A stretch of 64,000 nt of DNA from Urbifossiella sp046350095 (GCA_046350095.1 JAXMBA010000005.1:62001-126000), one strand, 5' to 3'. Shown: positions 16,115 through 24,662, counted from the stretch's first letter. Numbers and translations: made by a program. The notes: generated by a model not told the origin, from the sequence alone.

Positions 16115-16474
16115 TCACCCCTTCGCGTACTTCGGCTGGTACAGCTGCACCGCGAAGTCGCCCGGCACCTTTACGAACGTCACCAGCCCGTAGCCGTGGT
16201 CCTCCACCGGGCCGGTGAACTCGGCGCCCCGCGCCGTCAGCTCCGTGACCGTCGCGGCGATGTCGTCGCAGTAGAAGGAGATCGACGGCGTGCCCGTCGG
16301 CGCGCCCTCCGGCGGGGCGCCGGCCGGGTGGAAGCCGAGGTCGGCCTCGGGCACGTCGAAGATGAGCCAGCCGCCGCCCACATCGTGCGCCGGGAAGCCG
16401 AGCACGTCGCGGAAGAACGCCCGCGTCTTGTCCGCCTCCGACGTGTAGAACATCGCGTGCAGGCCCCGGATCAT
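16115..16474 (-). CDS. VOC (glyoxalase/bleomycin resistance-like) superfamily protein
   Basis: A 119-residue single VOC module pair: MIRGLHAMFYTSEADKTRAFFRDVLGFP, WLIFDVPEADLGFHP, SISFYCDDIAATVTELTARGAEF and VTFVKVPGDFAVQLYQP. The metal ligand positions (His in the first strand, Glu in the fourth and eighth strands) are only partly kept: H6 is present but the final Glu is not. The substrate therefore cannot be named. The start at 16474 was chosen over 16537 because the upstream part is low-complexity. It converges with the antitoxin gene, 9 bases apart. Confidence 0.8.
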   Translation of the reverse strand: MIRGLHAMFYTSEADKTRAFFRDVLGFPAHDVGGGWLIFDVPEADLGFHPAGAPPEGAPTGTPSISFYCDDIAATVTELTARGAEFTGPVEDHGYGLVTFVKVPGDFAVQLYQPKYAKG

Positions 16475-16623
16475 CGCGCCCCTCCCACGCCCGGCCACGG
16501 CTGCCCGGATCATACCGGCCGCGGACGCCCGGCGCAACCCGCCCGCCTACCCACGCCCGCCGCGGTTCCGTACCTCATCCCCAGACCGCCGGCCGACGCC
16601 GGCCCACCCCGGACCGCCGCCTC

Positions 16624-17484
16624 ATGGCCCAGCCGACGACCGCCCCGCGCCCCGGCGTCACCGTCGTGGTGCCCACCCACGACGCTGCCGACAAGCTCGA
16701 AAAGATGCTGCCGGCGTGGGGCGCCGTCCTCGCCCGCGCCAAGCGGCCGTACGAAATCCTGGTCGTGGACGACGGCAGCACCGACCGCACGCCGGCCGTC
16801 GTGGAGGCGATGGCCGCCGGCCGCGTGTCGCACGTCCGCGGCCTGAAGCACGACTCGCGCAAGGGCTTCGGCGCCTGCCTCCGCACGGCGCTGGCCGAGG
16901 CGCACCAGCCGCTGCTGTGCTACGTCTCGCCCGACTACCCGTTCACGCCGCACGACCTGTTCGGCATGCTCGACCGCATCGAGCTGCGCGACGAGATCCT
17001 CGGCAAGCAGGCCGACCTGATCAGCGGCGCCCGCCGCGGCCGCCGCGCCCCGCTGCCGGCGCAGGCCGCGGGCTGGCTGTGGCGCGGCTTCTGGCGGCTG
17101 TTCGCCGGCATGCGGATGGAGCCGCCGGAGGTGTGGCCCGGCTTCCGCAACCGGGTGTACGGCGTGTTCGTCGGCTGGTTCTTCGGCGTGCCGATGGTCG
17201 ACGTGGGGAGCCCGTTCAAGCTGTTCCGCACCGACTTCCTGCGGCGGGTGCCGATCCAGTCGGACGGCGACTTCGTGCACACCGAGCTGGTGGCGAAGGC
17301 GACGTTCCTGACGAGCATCATGGACGAGGTGCCGCTGACGCCGCCGGCCGACGCCGAGGTGCCGCGCGGCGACTTCTTCTGGCGCGAACTGTTCGCGGTG
17401 TTCTCGAACCCGCAGTTCGCCCACCCGCCGGCCCCACCCGCGCCACCGGCGCCACCGCCGGCGCCCGCCGCGTCGCCGGCCTGA
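16624..17484 (+). CDS. Family 2 glycosyltransferase (dolichol-phosphate-mannose synthase-like)
   Basis: A 286-residue protein with GT-A fold marks: VTVVVPTHDAADKLEKMLPAW, EILVVDDGSTDRTP (the DDGS motif), RKGFGACLRTALAEA, and a variant of the DxD region (YVSPDYPFTPHDL). Later residues have VDVGSPFKLFRTDFLRRVPIQSDGDF, typical of polyprenyl-phosphate sugar transferases. The last about 25 residues are a Pro/Ala repeat (PPAPPAPPAPPPAPAA) of unknown role. No membrane helix is seen, so it may act at the inner face of the membrane. Confidence 0.85.
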   Translation: MAQPTTAPRPGVTVVVPTHDAADKLEKMLPAWGAVLARAKRPYEILVVDDGSTDRTPAVVEAMAAGRVSHVRGLKHDSRKGFGACLRTALAEAHQPLLCYVSPDYPFTPHDLFGMLDRIELRDEILGKQADLISGARRGRRAPLPAQAAGWLWRGFWRLFAGMRMEPPEVWPGFRNRVYGVFVGWFFGVPMVDVGSPFKLFRTDFLRRVPIQSDGDFVHTELVAKATFLTSIMDEVPLTPPADAEVPRGDFFWRELFAVFSNPQFAHPPAPPAPPAPPPAPAASPA

Positions 17485-17491
17485 CCGGCTC

Positions 17492-17578
17492 TCACGTCAC
17501 CGCCCCGCGGACGGCGACGTACCCGGCGAGCACCGCGAGCGTGACCGCGGCGCACGCCCGCCGGCGCGACTGCGCCAC
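17492..17578 (-). CDS. Possible 28-residue membrane peptide behind the lactate permease
   Basis: GTG start; the peptide begins MAQSRRRACAAVTLAVLAG and ends GAVT. A positively charged N-terminus precedes one hydrophobic helix, and every codon ends in G or C. It lies 30 bases after the permease stop on the same strand. The ribosome site is weak. The call rests on codon use and position only. Confidence 0.3.
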   Translation of the reverse strand: MAQSRRRACAAVTLAVLAGYVAVRGAVT

Positions 17579-17608
17579 GACACACGTCCGCAGGCCGGCC
17601 CCATTCCA

Positions 17609-19450
17609 TTACGGGTGCGGCACCATCCGCGTGAACGGCGGCACGAACGCCTGCAGCGCCGTCAGCGCGCCCACCACGCACGCCAGAAACACGCTGTGCC
17701 AGATCACCGCCTTGAAGATGTCCGCCTCGCGGCCCAGCTGGTTCGTCCCCGCCGTCGCCACGCAGATGCTCTGCGCGTCGATCATCTTCCCCATCACCCC
17801 GCCCGTGCTGTTCGCGGTGCAGACGAGTACCTGGGTTTGCTCCAGCGTCAGGTTCGACAGCGCCGCCGGGTGGTTGTTGAACACCTCCGTCGCCGTGATC
17901 TTCTGCAAGCTGCCGAACAGGGCGTTGCTGCCGGCGTCGGTGCCGGTCAGGAACACGCCGAGCCAGCCCAGCATCGCCGCGAAGAACGGGTACAGCACGC
18001 CCGTCTCGGCGAACGCCACCCCCAGCGTCGCGTCCACGCCGGCGTACTTCGTCACGTAGCTCAGGCCCAGCATCAGCGCGATCGTCGGGATCGGAATCTT
18101 CATCTGCACCGCCGTCTTGCGGAAGACGCCGGCCACCTGCGCGCCGCTCATCCGCAGGAACGCCATCGACGCCAGCGCCGCCAGGAACACCGCCGTGCCG
18201 GGGGCCGTCACCCACGGCAGCTTGAACACCGCCGCCTCCTTGCGGGCGTCGCCCACGGCCCCGGGCGGCAGCAGCCGGTCGGCGCGCTCCACCTGCTTGT
18301 GCAGCGTCGGCACCTCGAACTCGTAATAGGTCCGCAGCGGCCCCACCTCCAGCGCCCGCTTGGCGTCCGTCTCGGCGCCGCGCACCACGCCGGCCGCCGC
18401 CAGGAACGCCGCCATCACCAGGAACGGCGACCACGCCACCGCGACGCTCCGCGCCGTCAGCGGGATCTCGGCGTGCGGGTTGCGGAACGACGAGTCGAGG
18501 AGCCGCTTCGCCTCCGCGACCGCGGCCTCGGCGTGCGGGTCGTGCGGGGCCGTCTGCGCGGGCTTCGGGATGGCGCCGTCGCCCTCCGCGGGGAAGCGCC
18601 ACTCGTCCTTCGGCTTCCACACGAACTTCAGGAACAGCGCCAGCGTCACGAGCGAGAACAGGCCGCCGCCGATGTCGGTCAGCGGCCAGATGTACACGCC
18701 GGGCACCCACGCGTGGAACGTGGCGAACACGTACTGGAACGCCGCGAACGACCCGCCGCCGACCAGCAGCGCCGGCCACACCGCGAACGTGTCGCGCCAG
18801 CCGCACATGCACCGCACCATGTACAGCGGCACCAGGCACGACAGCAGCGGCAGCTGGTGGCCGCACATCACGCTCACGGTCGCGGGGTCGATGCCGGTGA
18901 CGTTGCCGAGTGTGAGGATGGGCACGCCGAGACCGCCGTAGCAGACCGGCGAGGTGTTGGCGATGAGGCACAGCACCGCGGCGCGGAACGGCGGCACGCC
19001 GAGGCCGACGAGCATCGCGCCGCAGATGGCCACCGGCGACCCGGCCCCGGCGGCGCCCTCCATGAAGGCGCCGAACGCGAAGCCGATCAGCACCGCCTGC
19101 ACGCGGGCGTCGCCGCTCAGGCCGCCGATGCTGCGGCGGATCACCGCGAACTGGCCGGTCTCGACCGTCACGTTGTACAGGAGCATCGCCGCGAACACGG
19201 TCCAGCCGATGGGCATCAGCCCGAACGCGGCGCCGTACAGGAACGACCACGACGCCTGCTCCACCGGCATCTTGTAGACGAGCCAGGCGATCAGGATGGC
19301 GGTGGCGGCGCCGGCGACGCCGGCCCAGCTGGCGAGCCAGCGGCGGCCGACGAGGAGGTAGAACAGGACCAGCACCGGCAGCGCCGCGACGACCGTCGAG
19401 AGCAACTGGTTGCCGAGCGGGTTCAGGTCCTGGACGTAGGCGAAGGGCAT
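17609..19450 (-). CDS. lctP: L-lactate permease family transporter
   Basis: A 613-residue polytopic inner-membrane protein of the LctP family, which imports lactate or glycolate with protons. It begins QDLNPLGNQLLSTVVAALPVLVLFYLLV, typical for the family. It contains GFAFGAFMEGAAGAGSPVAI, CLIANTSPVCYGGLGVPI and, near the end, FLTGTDAGSNALFGSLQ and CTANSTGGVMGKMIDAQSI. A cytosolic loop insert at about 280-370 (EGDGAIPKPAQTAPHDPHAEAA) makes it somewhat longer than the usual 550. No lactate dehydrogenase gene adjoins it. Confidence 0.92.
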   Translation of the reverse strand: MPFAYVQDLNPLGNQLLSTVVAALPVLVLFYLLVGRRWLASWAGVAGAATAILIAWLVYKMPVEQASWSFLYGAAFGLMPIGWTVFAAMLLYNVTVETGQFAVIRRSIGGLSGDARVQAVLIGFAFGAFMEGAAGAGSPVAICGAMLVGLGVPPFRAAVLCLIANTSPVCYGGLGVPILTLGNVTGIDPATVSVMCGHQLPLLSCLVPLYMVRCMCGWRDTFAVWPALLVGGGSFAAFQYVFATFHAWVPGVYIWPLTDIGGGLFSLVTLALFLKFVWKPKDEWRFPAEGDGAIPKPAQTAPHDPHAEAAVAEAKRLLDSSFRNPHAEIPLTARSVAVAWSPFLVMAAFLAAAGVVRGAETDAKRALEVGPLRTYYEFEVPTLHKQVERADRLLPPGAVGDARKEAAVFKLPWVTAPGTAVFLAALASMAFLRMSGAQVAGVFRKTAVQMKIPIPTIALMLGLSYVTKYAGVDATLGVAFAETGVLYPFFAAMLGWLGVFLTGTDAGSNALFGSLQKITATEVFNNHPAALSNLTLEQTQVLVCTANSTGGVMGKMIDAQSICVATAGTNQLGREADIFKAVIWHSVFLACVVGALTALQAFVPPFTRMVPHP

Positions 19451-19714
19451 GGAGAGGGGCCTCGCGGCGGCGGGTCCGATCCGGCGATGCTACGGCAGGG
19501 GTTGCGCCGGAGCAAGGAGTTGGGACGAGTCGGGCCCGGACCCGCGCCCGGTCCGCGGGTCGGGTTCTGCCGGCTGGCGCGGCTGGCGGGGGGCGGGGGA
19601 AGCTGTACCGGTCCGGGAAGCGGGCGGATTTGCGTAATTCGGGGGCTCCGGGCGGCCGAGAGAAGATAGGTCGATACCCGCCGCCACGACCTTCCCCGCT
19701 GCCGGAGACCGGCC

Positions 19715-20179
19715 ATGACGCGATCACACAAGGTTCTCGGCTTCCTCCTCGTCGCCCTGCTCGGCATCTACGGCTGCGCCAAGGCGCCCGGCGTCGGCGA
19801 CCCCGCCGCGACGGACGCGAAGGTGCAGCGGCTCGAAGAGGACTTCCGCGCCGCGGCGTCGGCCCGGGACAACTTCCGGGCGCAGCTGGTGCAGGCGCAC
19901 GAGAAGCTGAACCAGCAGCAGCGGCAGCTCGAACAGGCGAACGCGGCGGCCGCGGCCGAGCGGGCGCAGAAGGACGCGGCCCGCGCCGACCTCCGCGCCC
20001 GCACCACCGAGCGCGACAACCTCCAGACGCAGTACGACGGCTTCCGCCGCACCATCCGCGACCTGCTCGGCCAGGCCGACGCGGCGCTGGCGAACCCGTC
20101 GGCGCCGCTGCCGGCGTTCGCGGGCGGCTCGGGGCTCCACGCCCCGACGCCGTCGCCGACCGCCGCGGCCGCGAACTGA
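19715..20179 (+). CDS. Coiled-coil lipoprotein
   Basis: A 154-residue protein with lipobox LLGIYGC (Cys21). Residues about 35-120 form a long charged coiled coil (KVQRLEEDFRAAASARDNFRAQ, LNQQQRQLEQANAAAAAERAQKDAARADLRA). It ends in a Pro/Ala tail. It is probably anchored in a membrane facing the periplasm, as a spacer or scaffold. No specific family was identified. Confidence 0.8.
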   Translation: MTRSHKVLGFLLVALLGIYGCAKAPGVGDPAATDAKVQRLEEDFRAAASARDNFRAQLVQAHEKLNQQQRQLEQANAAAAAERAQKDAARADLRARTTERDNLQTQYDGFRRTIRDLLGQADAALANPSAPLPAFAGGSGLHAPTPSPTAAAAN

Positions 20180-20187
20180 GAGCGGCG

Positions 20188-20433
20188 CTACTTCAGCTCG
20201 ATCCCCAGCTCCGCCGGCGGCGGCACCACCACCGCCGGCACTTCCAGCTTCACCCCCAGCGATTCCGGCGGCGGCACGGCCACCGGCCGCACCTCCGGCG
20301 GCCTTACGACCACCGGCGCCGGCCGAACCGGTGCCGGCCTGACGGGCGCCGGCCGCGGCGGGGGCTGATACACGGGGCGCTGATAAATCCAGGGGTCGAA
20401 GGCCGGCAGACCGCCGGCCGGGCCGCAGCCCAC
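20188..20433 (-). CDS. Small proline-rich protein
   Basis: An 81-residue, GTG-started protein. It carries three close repeats of R/P-PAPVRPAP (about residues 25-45), then VVVRPPEVRPVAVPPPESLGVKLEVPAVVVPPPAELGIELK. It could be a periplasmic Pro-rich linker. It begins 6 bases after the stop of a 32-residue hydrophobic peptide (20440-20538) and is likely translated with it. The function is unknown. Confidence 0.5.
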   Translation of the reverse strand: MGCGPAGGLPAFDPWIYQRPVYQPPPRPAPVRPAPVRPAPVVVRPPEVRPVAVPPPESLGVKLEVPAVVVPPPAELGIELK

Positions 20434-20439
20434 GGGGGT

Positions 20440-20538
20440 TCACCCCGCCCCGGACTCGCTCGGGAAAACCGTCACCCACGCGGCGCCGACCACCGCCACC
20501 GCCGCCGGCACCCCGACCCACCACATCAGCTTGCGCAT
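20440..20538 (-). CDS. Possible 32-residue membrane peptide
   Basis: ATG 20538 is preceded by a strong AGGAGG site. The peptide MRKLMWWVGVPAAVAVVGAA plus a short polar tail is one membrane helix with a basic N-terminus. Almost all codons end in G/C. It runs into the Pro-rich gene at 20433, so the pair may form a membrane anchor and a periplasmic Pro-rich partner (inference). Confidence 0.45.
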   Translation of the reverse strand: MRKLMWWVGVPAAVAVVGAAWVTVFPSESGAG

Positions 20539-20704
20539 CCGCCGCCTCCTGCCGAGGGGCGCCCGTTTACCCGCCTTCCGCCGCGGCGCGAAGCCCGGGT
20601 TGCCGTGGGGGTGTATAGAACGCCGGCGGGCCCCGCTCTCAGACTCGCATCGCCGACCGAGAATCCACGCCGATTTTCTTGACGACCCCTGTTCGGGAGG
20701 TTAT

Positions 20705-20718
20705 TGAACTTTTGTTCA
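20705..20718. promoter_or_regulatory. Palindrome TGAAC-TTTT-GTTCA
   Basis: A perfect 5-base half-site palindrome with a 4-base spacer in an unusually AT-rich patch. TATATC follows directly. It has the GAAC-N4-GTTC layout of LexA boxes known from Gram-positive bacteria. It stands 29 bases before ATG 20748, whose frame has no convincing gene. Confidence 0.35.
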
Positions 20719-20939
20719 CTATATCGCCCCCTTCCCCGGGTGCTGCCATGACCGCCACCCTCGACGCTCTCCCGGACCTGCCGCCGCTCGCCGACGCGCT
20801 AGGCGAGTTGGACGACGACGCCCGCGTCGGCGGCGCCGTGCAGGCGCTGCGCGGCGTCATGGCCGGGGGTACGCCCGCGCAGGCGCTGCGGGCGGCGGAG
20901 ATGGTCTGTCGGGTGTGGCTGGCGGGGGAGCGGAAGCGC

Positions 20940-20970
20940 GGCGAGCCGGGGGATGACGCCCCGGCTCGCC
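20940..20970. terminator. GC-rich hairpin, probable terminator
   Basis: A 12-base perfect stem (20940-20951 with 20959-20970, GGCGAGCCGGGG / CCCCGGCTCGCC) and a 7-base loop. It lies 15 bases beyond the stop of the minus-strand DUF1501 gene. It has no T-run. Confidence 0.55.
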
Positions 20971-20984
20971 CGAAGAAGGCGAAG

Positions 20985-22355
20985 TCAAACCAGCTCGCGG
21001 ATCGCCGGGGTGCCGGGGTCGATCGGGTACTGCGGCCGGCCGTTCGGGTCGAACTCGCGGATCGGGTTCAGGTCGATGCCCAGGTTGTGGTACAGCGTGG
21101 CGAACACGTTCTGGTGGGTGATCGGCCGCTCCACGGCGTACTCGCCGAGCCGGTTCGACGAGCCGATCGCCTGCCCCGTCCGCATCCCGCCGCCGGCCAG
21201 GAGGCAGGTGCTCAGCTGCGGCCAGTGGTCGCGGCTGGCCATGTTGTTCAGCCGCGGCGTGCGGCCGAACTCGCCCCACACCAGCACCGTCACGTCCTTG
21301 TCGAGCCCGCGGTCGTGCAGGTCGTTCACCAGGGCGGTGACGCCGCGGTCGAGCAAGGGCATGTCCTTCTTCCCCTGCACGAAGTTCTTCCCGTCGCCGC
21401 CGTGCCAGTCCCAGCGGGTGAAGTTCAGCGTCACCACGCGGGCGCCGGCCTCGACCAGCCGCCGGGCCAGGCAGAAGTTGCGGACCATCCGCGGGGCGCC
21501 GTCGCGCTCGAACGCCGGGTCGTCGAAGCCGTAGCGCTCCAGCGTCTTCGGGCTTTCTTTGCGCAGGTCGAGCGCGTCCTTCAGCTTCGACGACGTGAGG
21601 ATGTCGAGCGCCTGCCGGTTGAACGTGTCCATGCCGTCCATCAGGCCGCTGCGGTCGATGCGGCGGTCGATGGTGTCGAGCGAGCGGACCAGCGCCGTGC
21701 GGTCGCCGAGTTGCTCCAGGGTGACGCCCTTGAGCGTCATGCTGTCGGCGGGGCCGGTGCCCTGGCCGGCGCTGAGGCGGAACGGGGCGTGCGCGAGGCC
21801 GAGGAAGCCGCCGTCGCCGGGGTAGCCCCAGCGCTGCTCGCCGGTGCGGTACATGAGCGTGAGGTGCGGCGGCACGGCGGCGTCGGCCCCGCCCTGCGTC
21901 TTCGACACCCACGCGCCGAAGCTGGGCCAGTAGCCGTTGTTGGCGGGCGTGCGCGGCCGGCCGGTCATGCACTGGTAGGCGTCGTGGTCGCCGCTGCTGC
22001 CGACGAGCGAGCGCACGACGGCGAACTTGTCCATCATCTTCGCCATCAGCGGGAAGTGCTCGCAGATGCGGACGCCGGGGACGTTCGTGTCGATCGGGTT
22101 GAACTCGCCGCGCACTTCCGCCGGGGCGTCGGGCTTCATGTCCCACATGTCGATGTGGGGCGGGCCGCCCGGCAGGTAGATCATGATGACGGACTTGTGG
22201 CTCGTGCGGGTGCCCTGGCGGGCCTCGGCGGCGAGCAGGTGCGGGGCCGCGAGGGCGCCGCCGAACAGGGTGCCGCCGATGGTCAGGAAGTCGCGTCGGG
22301 TGCGGCCGTCGCAGAAGCCGCCGTCGCGGTGGGGGGTTCCGAACAGGTTGAGCAT
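20985..22355 (-). CDS. DUF1501 protein, Tat-exported
   Basis: A 456-residue protein beginning MLNLFGTPHRDGGFCDGRTRRDFLTIGG, a typical DUF1501 start with a twin-arginine motif. Family blocks: IMIYLPGGPPHIDMWDMKPDAP, GEFNPIDTNVPGVRICEHFP, VVRSLVGSSGDHDAYQCMTGR, and near the end DVTVLVWGEFGRTPRLN and NRLGEYAVERPITHQNVFATLYHNLGID. The fold belongs to the alkaline phosphatase/sulfatase superfamily. Such proteins are usually paired with PSCyt1/DUF1549/DUF1553 proteins; no partner adjoins it here. The start at 22355 was preferred over 22538 because of the conserved N-terminus. Confidence 0.9.
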   Translation of the reverse strand: MLNLFGTPHRDGGFCDGRTRRDFLTIGGTLFGGALAAPHLLAAEARQGTRTSHKSVIMIYLPGGPPHIDMWDMKPDAPAEVRGEFNPIDTNVPGVRICEHFPLMAKMMDKFAVVRSLVGSSGDHDAYQCMTGRPRTPANNGYWPSFGAWVSKTQGGADAAVPPHLTLMYRTGEQRWGYPGDGGFLGLAHAPFRLSAGQGTGPADSMTLKGVTLEQLGDRTALVRSLDTIDRRIDRSGLMDGMDTFNRQALDILTSSKLKDALDLRKESPKTLERYGFDDPAFERDGAPRMVRNFCLARRLVEAGARVVTLNFTRWDWHGGDGKNFVQGKKDMPLLDRGVTALVNDLHDRGLDKDVTVLVWGEFGRTPRLNNMASRDHWPQLSTCLLAGGGMRTGQAIGSSNRLGEYAVERPITHQNVFATLYHNLGIDLNPIREFDPNGRPQYPIDPGTPAIRELV

Positions 22356-22578
22356 GGACGTGGTCCCGGGCGGAACGGTGGGGCGCGAGCCCCGGCAGGT
22401 GTTGCCATCTTCGGCGATCGGGCGCGTCCGGTCCAGCGGAAAATCGAGCCGGGAACGGGTCTTAACCCCCGAACGGCTGTCGGCTCGCTGGGGCGCCTTC
22501 CTTGTTCGCCCGCGCTCACCTTCGTACACTACCCGCACGCTGCCCCGTTGCGCCCCGGCCCGCCCGGAACCGGCCCCG

Positions 22579-23655
22579 ATGCCCCCGACGGTCCTGGACT
22601 GGAGCCCGACCGTCGACCCGTCGGACTTCGTCCGGCGGGTGCGGGACGAGCTGGCGGCCGGCCGGGTGGTGATTTATCCCGGCGACTCCGGGTACGTCGC
22701 CCTCGCCGACCCGACTTCGCCCGTCGCCCCGAGTCTCCCCGCCCCGGCGGTGCTGGTGTACGGCCCGGACGACCCGCCCCGGCTGGGGGTGAGCGTGCCG
22801 ACGGCCGCCCGCCGGCTGATGTTCCGCGGCTGGCCGGCACCCCTGACGGTGGCGCTGCCCGCGGACCCGAAGGCGGTCCCCGAGGGCTGGCCGGCGGCGG
22901 CGTGGGAGGCGGTGGCGCGGGACGGCGTGGTCCGCTTCCGCTGCCCGGAGCACGCGCTGACGGACGCGCTGCTGCCGGCGCTCCCGGGGCCGGTGCTCCT
23001 GAGCGAGACCCATCTGCCGACGGCGATGGCGGCGGCGGAACCGTTCGGCGACGCGGTCCAACTGGCGGTGAGCTCCGGCGAGCTGAGAGCGGACCGCCGG
23101 CCGACCGAGGTGACGGTTTCGGACGCGGGCTGGCAAGTCACGCGGGCCGGCGACTTCGGCGCGGACGAGGTGGAGCGGCTGGCGGCGCGGATCGTGTTGT
23201 TCGTGTGTACGGGCAACACCTGCCGCAGCCCGCTGGCCGAGGGGATCGCCAAGGCGTTGCTGGCGGAGCGGCTCGGCTGCGCGGCGGACGCGCTGCCGGC
23301 GAAGGGCTTCTGGCTGCTGTCGGCGGGCGTGGCGGCGTACGGCGGCGGGCCGGCGTCGGACCTGTCGGTGGCGGCGGCCGCGGAGTTCGGCGCCGACATC
23401 GCCGACCACCGCAGCCGGCCGGTGAACCCGCAGCTGCTGGCCGCCGCGGACGAGATCATCGCCATGACCCGGTCGCACGCCCACGCCCTGGCGGTGCGGT
23501 ACCCCGGGGTCGGCCCGGCGGCCCGGCTGCTGTGCGGCGACGCCGACCTGGACGACCCCATCGGCGCGGGGCCGGAGGTCTATCGGGACTGCGCCCGGCG
23601 GATCCGGGAGCACGTGGGACGGTTCTTGAAGGAGTGGGTGGACGCATGCGAGTAG
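22579..23655 (+). CDS. Fusion of a YrdC/Sua5-like domain and a YwlE-type low-molecular-weight phosphatase
   Basis: A 358-residue cytosolic protein. Residues about 10-200 follow the YrdC/Sua5 fold (VRRVRDELAAGRVVIYPGDSGYVALADP, WPAPLTVALP, GPVLLSETHLPTA). It lacks the KxR substrate motif, so threonylcarbamoyl-AMP synthesis is doubtful. From about 211 comes a complete LMW phosphatase: IVLFVCTGNTCRSPLAEGIAKALL (P-loop C-T-G-N-T-C-R-S), and the late acid DADLDDPIGAGPEVYRDCARRI. The Thr in the loop, where tyrosine phosphatases have Ile, marks arginine-phosphate specificity in Bacillus YwlE. The last 10 bases overlap rpiB, as in the ywlE-ywlF neighbourhood. Confidence 0.85.
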   Translation: MPPTVLDWSPTVDPSDFVRRVRDELAAGRVVIYPGDSGYVALADPTSPVAPSLPAPAVLVYGPDDPPRLGVSVPTAARRLMFRGWPAPLTVALPADPKAVPEGWPAAAWEAVARDGVVRFRCPEHALTDALLPALPGPVLLSETHLPTAMAAAEPFGDAVQLAVSSGELRADRRPTEVTVSDAGWQVTRAGDFGADEVERLAARIVLFVCTGNTCRSPLAEGIAKALLAERLGCAADALPAKGFWLLSAGVAAYGGGPASDLSVAAAAEFGADIADHRSRPVNPQLLAAADEIIAMTRSHAHALAVRYPGVGPAARLLCGDADLDDPIGAGPEVYRDCARRIREHVGRFLKEWVDACE

Positions 23656-24125
23656 CCGTCGGCAACGACCACCGGGGCGTGGCCGTGAAGTACCGGGTGG
23701 TGAGCCTCCTGAAGGAACTCGGCCACGAGGTCACCGACCACGGCACGGACGCGCCCGCCGGCTGCGACTACCCGGACTTCGCGTTCGTGGTGGCGAAGGC
23801 CGTGGCCGGCGGGGCGGCCGACCGCGGCATCCTGCTGTGCGCGACCGGCCACGGCATGTGCATCGCGGCGAACAAGGTGGCCGGCGTCCGCGCCGCCAAC
23901 TGCCGCGACGCCCTCGACGCCGAGATGAGCCGCCGGCACAACGACGCGAACGTGCTGTGCCTGTCGGCGGACCTGATCGGCGAGGAGGTCATCGACCGGA
24001 TGGTGCGGGCGTGGCTGACCGCCGATTTCGAGGCCGGCCGGCACCAGCGGCGCAAGGACAAGATCACCGCGTTCGAGCAGGCCAACCCGCTGCCGGCCGC
24101 GAAGACCCCGCCCCCCGCCGGCTGA
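23646..24125 (+). CDS. rpiB: Ribose-5-phosphate isomerase B
   Basis: A 159-residue enzyme interconverting ribose 5-phosphate and ribulose 5-phosphate in the pentose phosphate pathway. Marks: MRVAVGNDHRGVAVK, YRVVSLLKELGHEVTDHGTD, DYPDFAFVVAKAVAGG, and the active-site block ILLCATGHGMCIAANKVAGVRAA with its Cys, then RRHNDANVLCLSADLIG. The usual GTGIG reads ATGHG here. It starts within the final codons of the phosphatase fusion (ATG overlaps its stop region by 10 bases), so the two are translationally coupled. Confidence 0.93.
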   Translation: MRVAVGNDHRGVAVKYRVVSLLKELGHEVTDHGTDAPAGCDYPDFAFVVAKAVAGGAADRGILLCATGHGMCIAANKVAGVRAANCRDALDAEMSRRHNDANVLCLSADLIGEEVIDRMVRAWLTADFEAGRHQRRKDKITAFEQANPLPAAKTPPPAG

Positions 24126-24220
24126 CCGCCGGCGTCGCCCCTCCCCCCCGATCTCGGCTTGCCGTTTGACGGCCGCCCGCCGCCGCGGTAGCCTCAACCC
24201 ACCCGCACTCCGAGGCCGCG

Positions 24221-24634
24221 ATGGTCCGCCCCGCCTGGCTGCTCGGCCTGGTCCTGCTCGCGCTGCCCGCCTGCACCCGCCCGGTCACGCCCGATCAGGC
24301 CTCCGCCCGGCTCGTCGGCATCTGGCAGCACGTCCGCCAGAACGGCCAGCCGGTGCCGCCGCGGACCGACGTGTCCGGCCTGATCGAGATCGAGCCCGGC
24401 GGCGTCCTCAAGCGCGAGGCGCCGGTCGAGGTGTACGCCGCCGGCGTGCTCCAGTCGCGCAACGTCCAGAAGGTCGAGGACCGGTTCCGCTTCCTGGACG
24501 GCGAGACGATGGAGATCACCGGCAACGACCGCGGCCAGCCGAAGACGTGGCGGGTGCGGGCGGTGCTGGCCGGCAACCGACTGACGCTCCACAAGCCCGA
24601 CGGCGTGGTGGACGACTACGACCGCGTCAAGTGA
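24221..24634 (+). CDS. Small lipoprotein, lipocalin-like
   Basis: A 137-residue protein with lipobox LLALPAC (Cys18). The remainder reads as a small beta-barrel: LVGIWQHVRQNGQPVP, LIEIEPGGVLKRE, QKVEDRFRFLDGETMEITGND and WRVRAVLAGNRLTLHKPDG. It resembles lipocalin-like stress or 'TIGR03066-like' planctomycete lipoproteins. The ligand is unknown. It lies 29 bases before a DUF1501 gene, perhaps in one transcript. Confidence 0.7.
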   Translation: MVRPAWLLGLVLLALPACTRPVTPDQASARLVGIWQHVRQNGQPVPPRTDVSGLIEIEPGGVLKREAPVEVYAAGVLQSRNVQKVEDRFRFLDGETMEITGNDRGQPKTWRVRAVLAGNRLTLHKPDGVVDDYDRVK

Positions 24635-24662
24635 CCCGCCCCACTCTCCCGGGGAGCCGCCC

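Noticed and set aside
20748..20990. Plus-strand frame starting MTATLDALPDLPPLADALGEL after the GAAC-N4-GTTC palindrome
   Set aside because: The amino-acid sequence looks protein-like and has an upstream AT-rich patch. The frame has no stop and runs antisense through the whole DUF1501 gene, so no end can be assigned.
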